A stretch of DNA of 64,000 bases from Flavobacteriales bacterium (GTDB taxonomy: Bacteria > Bacteroidota > Bacteroidia > Flavobacteriales_D > Crocinitomicaceae), in contig CANJSS010000001.1 of the NCBI GenBank assembly GCA_947476955.1, forward strand, positions 1 through 64,000. The letters are read 5' to 3'. Within the stretch, counting starts at the first letter, position 1. The number at the start of each line of letters is the position of its first letter. The position numbers were made by a program, and so were the translations under genes. Below, in pieces: positions 1 to 9,186 of this stretch. Under the pieces are notes generated by a model. That model did not search any database. It saw only the letters and a program-made list of their open reading frames with translations, and was not told the origin of the DNA.

Positions 1-363
1 CGACTGCAAACCAATAGAAAGGCGGTTGATTCCAACCTTTCGCCAATTCGCTAGATTTTCGTCTGTGATATCATCTGGGTTTGCCTCTAAGGTAATTTCA
101 GTATTTTCAGAAAAGGTAAAATTAGCGTGAAGCGCTGCGAAAAGTTGTTGCAATTCTTCCAAGGTCAGTAGGCTAGGTGTTCCACCACCGAAATAGATGC
201 TTTCTAGGGATGAATCGTTTAGATAATCCCTTCGCAATGCGATTTCATTTTGCATCGTTTCAACCATTTTCGTGCGGTAAATTTCAAAAGTTGTGCTGAA
301 ATGAAAATCACAATACGTGCATTTTTGCTTGCAAAATGGGACGTGAAGATAGATGCCTGACAT
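1..363 (-). CDS. hemW: Radical SAM coproporphyrinogen III oxidase-like protein HemW (N-terminal part, truncated by window edge)
   Basis: Reverse complement reads MSGIYLHVPFCKQKCTYCDFHFS... with radical-SAM CxxxCxxC (CKQKCTYC), then YFGGGTPSLL and LEANPDD; start codon at 361-363. Confidence 0.88.
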   Translation of the reverse strand, partial: MSGIYLHVPFCKQKCTYCDFHFSTTFEIYRTKMVETMQNEIALRRDYLNDSSLESIYFGGGTPSLLTLEELQQLFAALHANFTFSENTEITLEANPDDITDENLANWRKVGINRLSIGLQS

Positions 364-472
364 AAATGCAAAGATACAAAACGGAATAATCTTTCCATAT
401 AAATGTTAAAAAATAGAAATAATGCTGGGAGTTTAAATTAAAACGTATCTTTCTAAAACATACCTATAGAAT

Positions 473-826
473 ATGAAGGAATTCAAGCAAAACAAGAACG
501 ACCTAGACAAGGAGTTAGAGCGGTTTATGACTATTCTAGATGAATTGTTAATCAGGTATTCCCAATTAGTGGAGAAAAAAAGCATTACATCCGCTGAATT
601 GACAGAACTTGGGGATATGGAATACTATCTTATTGAAATTAATGCCAAAATAACAGCGATTAAAAACTTGTTAGAGCAGGATTTGTTTGGTTTTTCCTTG
701 GGTACTTTTTATAAAGTGAAAAATAAAGCGAAAAGCGGTGACCTTCTTTCCAAAAGAAAAGTTGAAAATTTACGCGAAAACTTTGAGAAGTTATTAAAAG
801 ACGGAATGCTTTTCAATATGAATTGA
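473..826 (+). CDS. Hypothetical small coiled-coil-like protein (117 aa)
   Basis: Intact ORF with coding-like composition between hemW and the helicase; no family recognised. Confidence 0.6.
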   Translation: MKEFKQNKNDLDKELERFMTILDELLIRYSQLVEKKSITSAELTELGDMEYYLIEINAKITAIKNLLEQDLFGFSLGTFYKVKNKAKSGDLLSKRKVENLRENFEKLLKDGMLFNMN

Positions 827-964
827 TAGAAAATTGTTTTTCATTTCAATTGCTTATTCATTTAATTTTCGGGGTCCAATCGTTCAAAATTCTACAATAA
901 AAAATTTCCATTAAATTTTTCTAAAATACTTGTCGAAATGAACTTTTTGACTATCTTCAAGTAA

Positions 965-3265
965 ATGATAACAAAAGACTCACAAGAAATTAGCAATCCA
1001 GCCGAATTTACAGAACGATTTATCAACCAGACTAATCAGTCGATATTTTTAACAGGAAAAGCAGGAACAGGAAAAACAACTCTTTTACGCAAGATTGTTG
1101 CCTCTACACATAAAAACACCGTAATCGTTGCTCCAACAGGAATTGCTGCCTTAAACGCTGGTGGCGTTACAATTCATTCCTTCTTTCAATTGCCATTTGG
1201 TGGATTTGTGCCAGAATTTGGCGTTGCTCCGCAATTTACAAATTCCGTTAAATTGGAGACAAAGGAAAGTCTGATGCGGCATTTTACAATGAATAAAAAG
1301 CGTCAAAATTTACTGCGCAGTTTAGAATTGCTAATAATCGATGAGGTGAGCATGCTGCGAGCAGATTTATTGGACGCTATGGATTGGACCTTGCGAAATG
1401 TGCGGCGTATAAATGAACCTTTTGGAGGGATTCAGGTTCTGTTTATTGGGGATTTGCTGCAGTTACCGCCAGTTGTGCGCCAGGAAGAATGGAGTATTTT
1501 ACGTAAATATTATGCTGGAATGTTTTTTTTTAGCGCCCATGTTTTCCAACAGCAAACGCCTTTGTACATTGAACTTTCAACAATTTATAGGCAACAAGAC
1601 CATGATTTTATTCAAGTTTTGGATAATTTGCGCAATAATCAGATAACGGAGGAAGATGTGCAAGCGCTAAATAAATTTGTAAATCCAAATTTTGACGCTT
1701 TACAGGAAGAAGGATATATCACACTTACAACGCACAATAACAAAGCGGATGAAATGAACGCGAAGGCTTTGCGAACATTGTCTACTAAATCATTGAAATA
1801 TAATGCTGAAATAACAGGGGAATACCCGCCGCATTTGTATCCGATTGAGCCGGAAATGGAACTGAAAATTGGTGCCCAAATCATGTTTATTAAAAATGAT
1901 ATTTCCTTCGATAAAAATTTTTACAATGGTAAAATGGGCCGTATTGAGGCATTAAGTGCAGAAGAAATTAGTGTTTATTTTCCAGACGAGAAACGAAGAA
2001 TTGTCGTGGAAAAATACGAATGGACCAACATTAAATACAAGTTGAACGATAAAACGGGTGAGATTGTGGAAGAAGTAATGGGAACTTTCGTCCATTACCC
2101 ACTAAAATTAGCTTGGGCTATTACGGTGCATAAAAGTCAGGGATTGACATTTGAAAAAGCAGTTTTGGATGTTTCAGATGTTTTTGCTCCCGGACAGGCT
2201 TATGTTGCTTTGTCGCGTTTGAGATCTTTGGATGGACTTGTTTTACTTAGTCCAATGCGAATGAATGGTTTGTCCAACGATCAACAAGTAGTAGCTTATT
2301 CCGAAAATAAAGCCAATGAAAAAACGCTTGAAGTGCAATTGGAGTTTGGAACGAAGAAATTTTTACTAGAAACAATTTCAGCGGCTTTTGACTGGTTCGA
2401 TTTAAATTCTAAATGGGGAATTCATGCCGCAAGTTACCAGATGGCTGGCTTGAAAAGTGAAAAAGGCAAGAATAAATCATGGGTAACCTTGCAAACGCAA
2501 GTTATTCAATCCAGCATGGATCCGGCGAAGAAATTCAGAAACCAACTGGAGAATATCTTTAAGACAGAAAGAGTAGATCTGGAATTTGTGCACGAACGCA
2601 TGCAGGCGGCCTACACCTACTTTTTCAAAACATTGGATGGCGTTTTATCCTCCAATTTAAAGAAAATAGCAGAATTGAGTCGTGTAAAAAAGACGAAACA
2701 ATATGCAGAAGAGCTAGAGGAACTAGATGAATTATTGACTGCAGCCATTCTTAAAATCAAAAAGGCACGCTTACTCATTGAAGCAGTTTTAGCAGGACGC
2801 CCAATTACAAAAGAAGTAGTTTGGAACGACGAAATAAAGAATTATAAGCTTTCGAAAATTGCTGCACTAAAACAGGAATTACGCCAAAACCCTTCCTTGT
2901 TAGATGTGGAAGATGAAGAGATGGATTATCTCTCAATTCGCAAAAAAAGCAGCGAAATCAAAGAGAAAAAAGAGAAGAAAAGTACCTACGAACAAACACT
3001 GGAACTTTTCAGAACTGGTAATTCGTTGGAGGAGATTAAACGCATTAGGCAAATTTCTTCGCAGACCGTTATCAGTCATTTTGTGCAATTAATTAAAGCA
3101 GAAAAGATGGAATTGAACGAAGTGATGGATGAACAGCGGATTTCTGAATTGGCCGATTGCTTCGGCGATTATGAAGGAACATCGCTCTCGCCTTTGAAGG
3201 AACGATTGGGAAACAAAGCAACGTGGGATGAATTGAAATTATTCCAAGCTTCAACAATGCGTTAA
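965..3265 (+). CDS. PIF1-like SF1 helicase / ATP-dependent exodeoxyribonuclease with C-terminal helix-turn-helix (HTH_40-like) domain
   Basis: Walker A GKAGTGKTTLL, DEVSMLRADLLDAMD, AWAITVHKSQGLTFEKAVLD, YVALSRLRSLDGLVLLSP; C-terminal YEQTLELFRTGNSLEEIKRIRQISSQTVISHF. Confidence 0.9.
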   Translation: MITKDSQEISNPAEFTERFINQTNQSIFLTGKAGTGKTTLLRKIVASTHKNTVIVAPTGIAALNAGGVTIHSFFQLPFGGFVPEFGVAPQFTNSVKLETKESLMRHFTMNKKRQNLLRSLELLIIDEVSMLRADLLDAMDWTLRNVRRINEPFGGIQVLFIGDLLQLPPVVRQEEWSILRKYYAGMFFFSAHVFQQQTPLYIELSTIYRQQDHDFIQVLDNLRNNQITEEDVQALNKFVNPNFDALQEEGYITLTTHNNKADEMNAKALRTLSTKSLKYNAEITGEYPPHLYPIEPEMELKIGAQIMFIKNDISFDKNFYNGKMGRIEALSAEEISVYFPDEKRRIVVEKYEWTNIKYKLNDKTGEIVEEVMGTFVHYPLKLAWAITVHKSQGLTFEKAVLDVSDVFAPGQAYVALSRLRSLDGLVLLSPMRMNGLSNDQQVVAYSENKANEKTLEVQLEFGTKKFLLETISAAFDWFDLNSKWGIHAASYQMAGLKSEKGKNKSWVTLQTQVIQSSMDPAKKFRNQLENIFKTERVDLEFVHERMQAAYTYFFKTLDGVLSSNLKKIAELSRVKKTKQYAEELEELDELLTAAILKIKKARLLIEAVLAGRPITKEVVWNDEIKNYKLSKIAALKQELRQNPSLLDVEDEEMDYLSIRKKSSEIKEKKEKKSTYEQTLELFRTGNSLEEIKRIRQISSQTVISHFVQLIKAEKMELNEVMDEQRISELADCFGDYEGTSLSPLKERLGNKATWDELKLFQASTMR

Positions 3266-3279
3266 AAAAGATGTTCTCT

Positions 3280-4308
3280 TCAATGGTTTTGATGTGAAAC
3301 TTCCAATTTCCCTATTTTAAGGTAAAAGCCACCGGATGAGCGTTTGGTTGGTTTTGCCGTTCTGAAGTCAATTTCTTTTTTGATTGCCACTCCCAAACGT
3401 TGGGTAATTGGTTGAATCGGATTTGACATATCATTGAAAGCGATGGAAACGTAGTTTTTGTCTTGATTTTCTTTTGATTGCTTTGCGATTACCTGCGTTT
3501 GTGTAACATTATTCTTATCCTCTTGCTTAACTTTTTCGGAAAGGAATGTCGCATTAATTTCAACTTCATTTCTTATCTCAGAATTCGGGTTAACCGCATT
3601 AGAGGAATCAATAGAACGGATATAAGTTTGTTTTTTGGACGCTTGCGTTTTGGTTTTCGAGGTATTCGTTTGCGGTAATTTATATGTTTCTTGTTTTAAT
3701 TCAGGTGGGGAAAATCGTTTGTCCTTTTGTTGTTTTAAATCTAAGCTATCTGTTACAATAGTTTTAGAAGCAATAGCTTCTACATCCGATTCAAGTAAAG
3801 TTTTATTGGTGTTAAGTAAAAAAAATATTCCCGCAATACTTGCTGCTATTCCTGCCAATTTTAGGGGTAAATAAAGTGTCTTTCTATTTTGTTTGAGCGT
3901 ATTTTTAGGCTGAAATACAACTTTTAAATCAGCAGATAATTTTGTGTTACAATACATTTGTTGCTCTTCCAGCCAGCTTGGATAAGTTGAAATAAATAGA
4001 ATTAAATCCTTCTGTTTTTTTTCAGAAAGAAGCCCTTCCATATTGGCAATTAGAAATTGTTCTGCGTTTTGAGATGTTATCTCCGTCTTGTTAAATGAAA
4101 TTGCCTTCAAATGAGATTTAAAGGATGCATCCAAGTTTGAATTAGCACGATTTAGAGTAACAAATTCCTCCATTTCGACCTTTAAGTGAGGATGGCTTTC
4201 AAGAAAGTTGTGCAATAATTTGGTGTCATCTTCTCCTAAGTTTCCTTCTAAGAAATCAAGGTAAAACGCTTCGTAATTTGACGGAATAATTTTTGACATA
4301 ATTTCCAC
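3280..4308 (-). CDS. Hypothetical single-TM protein, putative anti-sigma factor cotranscribed with the ECF sigma gene
   Basis: Begins 7 nt after the ECF sigma stop; central TM segment LKLAGIAASIAGIFFLL; large C-terminal extracytoplasmic part. Confidence 0.55.
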   Translation of the reverse strand: MEIMSKIIPSNYEAFYLDFLEGNLGEDDTKLLHNFLESHPHLKVEMEEFVTLNRANSNLDASFKSHLKAISFNKTEITSQNAEQFLIANMEGLLSEKKQKDLILFISTYPSWLEEQQMYCNTKLSADLKVVFQPKNTLKQNRKTLYLPLKLAGIAASIAGIFFLLNTNKTLLESDVEAIASKTIVTDSLDLKQQKDKRFSPPELKQETYKLPQTNTSKTKTQASKKQTYIRSIDSSNAVNPNSEIRNEVEINATFLSEKVKQEDKNNVTQTQVIAKQSKENQDKNYVSIAFNDMSNPIQPITQRLGVAIKKEIDFRTAKPTKRSSGGFYLKIGKLEVSHQNH

Positions 4309-4315
4309 AATCTAA

Positions 4316-4801
4316 TTATAGTACTATTTCAATTTTTCGGATGTATTCTTTCAAGGCCTGACGCGCTCTAAAGATATACACTTTTACTTGGGATTCATTT
4401 AGTGAGGTAATTTCAGCAATTTCCATATAATTATATCCTTCATAGTCCCTCAAAAGCACCACTGTTTTTTGAATTTCCGGCAAACGATCCAAGGCTTCAT
4501 TTAAAATTTCTTTTATATCGAAGGAAACTGCAAATTCTGCCAATCCTATTTCCGCAATTTTTTCAAAGTCACCATTTCGCTTTTCCTTATTTACCCAATC
4601 TACAATTGCATGATATGCAGTCGTAAATAAATAGGCTTTTACTTTTTCGAAGGCAACTTCCTTGTGTTTCCCCCAAACTTTAGTGAATGTTTCTTGCACG
4701 ATATCTTTTGCACTCATCTCATTTTTAAGATGCTTCAGTGCAAATCGGTAGATATTATCCGAGTAGTTATCAACTGCTAAATTATATTCTTTTGAAGTCA
4801 T
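4316..4801 (-). CDS. ECF-type RNA polymerase sigma-70 factor
   Basis: Sigma region 2 (NIYRFALKHLKNEMSAKDIVQETFTKVW) and region 4 (LPEIQKTVVLLRDYEGYNYMEIAEITSLNESQVKVYIFRARQALKEYI). Confidence 0.92.
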   Translation of the reverse strand: MTSKEYNLAVDNYSDNIYRFALKHLKNEMSAKDIVQETFTKVWGKHKEVAFEKVKAYLFTTAYHAIVDWVNKEKRNGDFEKIAEIGLAEFAVSFDIKEILNEALDRLPEIQKTVVLLRDYEGYNYMEIAEITSLNESQVKVYIFRARQALKEYIRKIEIVL

Positions 4802-4820
4802 TTATTTGCCGGTTCAAAAG

Positions 4821-4850
4821 TTAGACTTGCAAGGTGCCGAAAAGTTACAT
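4821..4850 (-). promoter_or_regulatory. Putative ECF-type promoter of the sigma gene
   Basis: On the minus strand GTAAC (4844-4848), 17-nt spacer, GTCTA (4822-4826), about 20 nt upstream of the ATG; fits the AAC/GTC consensus of ECF promoters. Confidence 0.5.
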
Positions 4851-4954
4851 GCTCAAGGAAAACCTGTACTGGATTTAAAAAATAAAAGCACGCTATTTAT
4901 TCGTAAGGATAGATTTAATAACAGCATCTCAGGTTAATAGTGTTTTAATATTTA

Positions 4955-6148
4955 TTATTCTCTAATTGCTTTAATTCCAGGGAGTTCAATTCCTTCCAAA
5001 TATTCCAGCATTGCGCCCCCGCCCGTAGAAACGTAGGAAACTTTATCTGCCAAATTAAATTTATTTATTGCAGCAACAGAATCGCCCCCTCCAATTAATG
5101 AAAAAGCTCCATTTGCTGTTGCGTCTACAATTGCATTCGCTACATCTTTTGTTCCTTGCTGGAAGTTTTCCATTTCAAAAACACCCATTGGACCGTTCCA
5201 TAAAATCAATTTGGAATGCGCTATAATTTCACGACACGCCTTGGAAGTTTCCGAACCAGTATCTAATCCCATCCAACCATCCGGAATTTCTCGAATGTTG
5301 ACTTCTTTTCTATTTGCTTCGTTATCAAACTTATCCGCAATTACCGTGTCGGTGGGAATGTATAAATTCACGCCTTTTGCCTTTGCATCGTCAATTATTT
5401 TCCGCGCCATTTCTAAAAAATCGTCCTCAACAAGTGAACTGCCAACTTTCCCACCAGTAGCTTTAACAAAAGTATATGCCATTCCACCACCAACGATAAG
5501 GTTGTCTACTTTATCTAATAAACGCTGAATAATGGTAATTTTTGAAGAAACTTTTGCTCCTCCAACAATTGCAGTCAATGGTTTTTCCGCGCTGTTTAGC
5601 ACTTTATCAACGCTTTTTATCTCCTCTTCCAGCAATAATCCGAACATTTTATCTTTTGGAAAAAACTTAGCTATTACAGTTGTACTAGCATGTGCGCGAT
5701 GTGCTGTGCCAAATGCATCATTCACATATACATCGCCATGTTTAGCAAGTTCTTCGGCAAAACTTTCCGTTCCTACTGTTTCTCTTTTGTGAAAACGAAC
5801 ATTCTCCAATAACATTACTTCGCCAGGCTTAAGATTTGCACTCATTTTCAAAGAATTTTCTCCAATGCAATCGTCTGCAAATTTTACAGGAACACCAAGG
5901 ACTTTTGAAACGTGGGCTACAATATGGCGCAACGAATATTTAGAATCCGGACCATCTTTCGGTCGTCCTAAATGCGACATCAAAACAACGCTTCCTCCAT
6001 TTTTCAAAATATGCTGAATGGTTGGCGATGCAGCACGAATTCTAGTGTCATCTGTTATTTCAAACGTTTCCTTGGTTAATGGAACATTGAAATCTACTCG
6101 AATTAGCGCACGTTTTCCAATGAAATTGTAGGTATGGATGCTCGACAT
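4955..6148 (-). CDS. pgk: Phosphoglycerate kinase
   Basis: [61 protein letters not shown]. Confidence 0.98.
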   Translation of the reverse strand: MSSIHTYNFIGKRALIRVDFNVPLTKETFEITDDTRIRAASPTIQHILKNGGSVVLMSHLGRPKDGPDSKYSLRHIVAHVSKVLGVPVKFADDCIGENSLKMSANLKPGEVMLLENVRFHKRETVGTESFAEELAKHGDVYVNDAFGTAHRAHASTTVIAKFFPKDKMFGLLLEEEIKSVDKVLNSAEKPLTAIVGGAKVSSKITIIQRLLDKVDNLIVGGGMAYTFVKATGGKVGSSLVEDDFLEMARKIIDDAKAKGVNLYIPTDTVIADKFDNEANRKEVNIREIPDGWMGLDTGSETSKACREIIAHSKLILWNGPMGVFEMENFQQGTKDVANAIVDATANGAFSLIGGGDSVAAINKFNLADKVSYVSTGGGAMLEYLEGIELPGIKAIRE

Positions 6149-6174
6149 TTAGAAATGTTTTAAGTATGAAAGTA

Positions 6175-6182
6175 CAAAGGTA
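6175..6182 (-). promoter_or_regulatory. Putative Bacteroidota -7 element upstream of pgk
   Basis: TACCTTTG on the minus strand matches TAnnTTTG, about 27 nt upstream of the ATG; no clear -33 TTTG at ideal spacing. Confidence 0.35.
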
Positions 6183-6389
6183 AGAATGATTTCAAAAATG
6201 CGCCTTCTTTCGGGGTATGATTTCGAATTGGCTCAGTTTTATGTTATGTGCTTACGCAACTTTTTTATAGAATATGTTTTTGCAGAAGAAATATATTTAA
6301 ACCTATTCTAAATAAGGGTTTATGACATTTGTATGACAAAAAAAACAAATTAAGAGTGCACTTTTGTATTCTGAAATGAATTCAAGAAA

Positions 6390-7616
6390 GTGTTAGATAA
6401 ATTCCATAGTATAGCTTTTACGCATAGGAATCTAGATGTCAAGGATCTAGGCCTTTTGCCTATTGAAGAAAGTAAGCAACAAGATCGGCTACAGCATCTA
6501 AAAAAAGCCATGAATTTGTCTGAATTAATGTTTCTTTCTACCTGTAATCGTGTTGAATTTATCTTTTGTTCTGACAAAACGGTTAGCACACAATTTTTAA
6601 TACAATTTTTTGAATCCATTTATCCTGAATTTTCCAATGAACAGATGGTGCATTTTGCTGAACGAGCAGATGTTTTTAAAGGAATCAATGCAGTTGAACA
6701 CATTTTGTCTGTTGCTTCCTCTATCGATTCGATGGTTATTGGAGAACGAGAAATCATTACACAAGTAAGAAATGCCTTTGACTTTTCAAAAAAATTAAAT
6801 CTCACAGGCGATTTTATTCGACTTGTAATGCGACATACGATTGAAACTGCTAAAAGAGTATATACCGAAACGAGTATTGCAACCAAACCCGTTTCGGTTG
6901 TTTCGTTAGCGTACCACAAATTGCGCGAAATGAATATTCCGCTGGACGCAAGAATGATGATAATCGGGGCCGGCGCGACAAATACAACTATGAGTCGGTT
7001 TTTACGCAAACATGGTTTTAAGAACTTTGTGGTGTTTAACCGAACACTTTCAAAGGCAGAAAGTTTAGCGAAAGATTTACATGGAAAAGCATTCGATTTA
7101 CATGCATTAGAGAATTATGACGGAGGGTTTGACGTTATAATTTCTTGTACAGGATCGGATTCTTATATCATCACGCCTGATTTGTATGAAAAAATACTAA
7201 TGGGCGAAGTTAACCGAAAGGTTGTAATTGATATTGCTGTTCCCCAGGATTTGCATCCAGAAATACTTTCTAACCATCCGGTGACGCATATTTCTGTAGA
7301 TTTTCTGCAAAAGATTTCCAATGAAAACTTGAAAGTCCGTTCCAATGAAATTCAACATGTGGAGGAGATTATTTCTGAAGCACTTTTTGAATTCAAACAT
7401 TTGCAAAAGGTCAGAAATGTTGAGCTTGCAATGCGAGAGGTTCCTTTAAAAGTGAAAGAAATTCGTGCGACTGCAATGAATGAAGTTTTTAAAAATGATT
7501 TGGCAGAATTGGACGAAAATTCAAAAGAAGTTTTGGAAAAGATTATTTCCTACATGGAGAAGAAGTATATGAGTGTGCCAATGATTATGGCAAAGGAGAT
7601 TCTAATAAAAAAATAA
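6390..7616 (+). CDS. hemA: Glutamyl-tRNA reductase (GTG start)
   Basis: LSTCNRVEF, HILSVASSIDSMVIGEREIITQVRNAF, GAGATNTTMSRFLRKHG; start codon read as GTG at 6390. Confidence 0.96.
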   Translation: MLDKFHSIAFTHRNLDVKDLGLLPIEESKQQDRLQHLKKAMNLSELMFLSTCNRVEFIFCSDKTVSTQFLIQFFESIYPEFSNEQMVHFAERADVFKGINAVEHILSVASSIDSMVIGEREIITQVRNAFDFSKKLNLTGDFIRLVMRHTIETAKRVYTETSIATKPVSVVSLAYHKLREMNIPLDARMMIIGAGATNTTMSRFLRKHGFKNFVVFNRTLSKAESLAKDLHGKAFDLHALENYDGGFDVIISCTGSDSYIITPDLYEKILMGEVNRKVVIDIAVPQDLHPEILSNHPVTHISVDFLQKISNENLKVRSNEIQHVEEIISEALFEFKHLQKVRNVELAMREVPLKVKEIRATAMNEVFKNDLAELDENSKEVLEKIISYMEKKYMSVPMIMAKEILIKK

Positions 7617-7619
7617 ACT

Positions 7620-8522
7620 ATGCAGCACATTCGAATCGGCTCCAGAGGAAGTGACCTTGCACTATGGCAGGCAAATTATGTCAGAAAACAACTGGAAGAA
7701 TTGGGCTGCTCTGTTGCTATTACAATTATTAAAACGCAAGGAGATCTTATACAACATTTGAGTTTCGACAAATTGGAAGGGAAAGGGTTTTTTACTAAAG
7801 AAATTGAACAGGCATTATTGGATGAGTCAATCGATTTAGCAGTGCATTCCCATAAAGATTTAGAAACAAATTCCCCAGAGGGATTGCAAATTGCATGCGT
7901 TTCAGAGCGGGAAGATCCTGCAGATTTGTTGTTGATTGCAAAAAATGCTGTAGACCAAAATTCTAAGTGGCAACTTAAACAAAATGCTGTAGTAGGTACT
8001 TCATCCGCTCGCCGAAAATCTCAGGTAGTGCGTTTTAGAAAAGATGTGGAAATAAAAGATCTACGTGGAAATGTCCCTACACGTATTCAAAAATTGCGCG
8101 ATGGTGATTACGATGCGATACTTTTGGCGAAAGCGGGTGTTGACCGTCTGCAGATTGACCTTTCAGAATTTCATGTCTTTGCAATGGATCCAACGGAATT
8201 TGTTCCAGCTCCAGCGCAAGGTGTTTTGGCGTTGCAAATCAGAGAAAAAGACAAGGAATTATTCGCTGTTTTGCAAAATATGCACCATCCGGATGTTCAA
8301 CATCGTATCGCGGTAGAACGTAAAGTTTTGAATTTAATGAAAGGCGGCTGCCAGTTACCACTTGGCGTATATTGCGATGAAAATGAAACAGTTTATGTCT
8401 CGCATGCAACAAATTGGGAAGATGGTTCAGATTTCTACGAATATAGTGCAGATGGATTGGAAAATCTAGCGGAAATAATTGTGGAGGACTTGCAAGAATC
8501 TACAAATGAAGCGTTTGAATAA
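7620..8522 (+). CDS. hemC: Porphobilinogen deaminase (hydroxymethylbilane synthase)
   Basis: IRIGSRGSDLALWQA, DLAVHSHKDLET, VGTSSARRKSQ, LRGNVPTRIQKL, GGCQLPLGVYC. Confidence 0.98.
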   Translation: MQHIRIGSRGSDLALWQANYVRKQLEELGCSVAITIIKTQGDLIQHLSFDKLEGKGFFTKEIEQALLDESIDLAVHSHKDLETNSPEGLQIACVSEREDPADLLLIAKNAVDQNSKWQLKQNAVVGTSSARRKSQVVRFRKDVEIKDLRGNVPTRIQKLRDGDYDAILLAKAGVDRLQIDLSEFHVFAMDPTEFVPAPAQGVLALQIREKDKELFAVLQNMHHPDVQHRIAVERKVLNLMKGGCQLPLGVYCDENETVYVSHATNWEDGSDFYEYSADGLENLAEIIVEDLQESTNEAFE

Positions 8523-9183
8523 ATCCATTTTTATATCAAAATCCAATAAAGATTTAGAGTTACTGCCAAAGTTTTGCAGTCAAAATGAAATTCTACTCCA
8601 TGCAGAATCACTTATTAGATTTGAGGGTTTGTACTTCGAAAATCCTGAAAAATTTGATGTTGTATTTTTTGCTAGTATTCGTGCAGCCCATTTCTTTTTA
8701 GAACATCAGCCACTTCATTCGTCTATTTTAGTTGCGTGCATTGGCCAAACAACAGCGCATAAATTGCAAGAACTAGGACTAGACGTTAGTTTTATCGGCT
8801 TAAAATCTGGCATTCCGGATGCGGTTGCAAAACAGTTTAAGGAGTGGCTAGGAAAACGAACGGTTTTATTTCCACAATCCTCTATTTCCAAGCGAAGCAT
8901 TTCTAAGGTTTTACCAAAAAACCAAGTCATTGAGCGTATTGTGTATAAAACAGTTCCTGCTTGCCGAGAGATTGGCTCTTTTGGAATATATGTTTTTACC
9001 AGTCCATCAAATGTTCAGAGTTTTTTATCCTGCAACAACAGTATAGATGGAAAAATAATCGCTTGGGGAGAAACAACAAAGACCACTCTGGAATCACACG
9101 GTTTTTCTGTTTCTAAAACTTTGTCTGTCTCAGATGAGGTAAATTTAATTACCGCATTGACAGCGTTGATAAAATTGGCGTGA
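8506..9183 (+). CDS. hemD: Uroporphyrinogen-III synthase (HemD)
   Basis: HemD-like fold motifs (FTSPSNVQSFL, IIAWGETTKTTLESHGF) directly downstream of hemC; ATG at 8506 overlaps the hemC end by 17 nt and is preferred over the ORF-track start at 8479. Confidence 0.88.
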   Translation: MKRLNKSIFISKSNKDLELLPKFCSQNEILLHAESLIRFEGLYFENPEKFDVVFFASIRAAHFFLEHQPLHSSILVACIGQTTAHKLQELGLDVSFIGLKSGIPDAVAKQFKEWLGKRTVLFPQSSISKRSISKVLPKNQVIERIVYKTVPACREIGSFGIYVFTSPSNVQSFLSCNNSIDGKIIAWGETTKTTLESHGFSVSKTLSVSDEVNLITALTALIKLA

Positions 9184-9186
9184 CTT

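Noticed and set aside
4767-4937. Plus-strand open frame without a start (...LPVQKLDLQGAEKLHAQGKPVLDLKNKSTLFIRKDRFNNSISG*) in the pgk-sigma intergenic gap, looking like a pseudogene tail
   Set aside because: Only ~43 codons, no start codon or RBS, and part of it is better explained by the ECF-type promoter on the opposite strand; chance open frames of this length are common.
6620-7009. 129-aa antisense ORF within hemA
   Set aside because: Shadow ORF fully antisense to a confidently identified gene; composition not protein-like.
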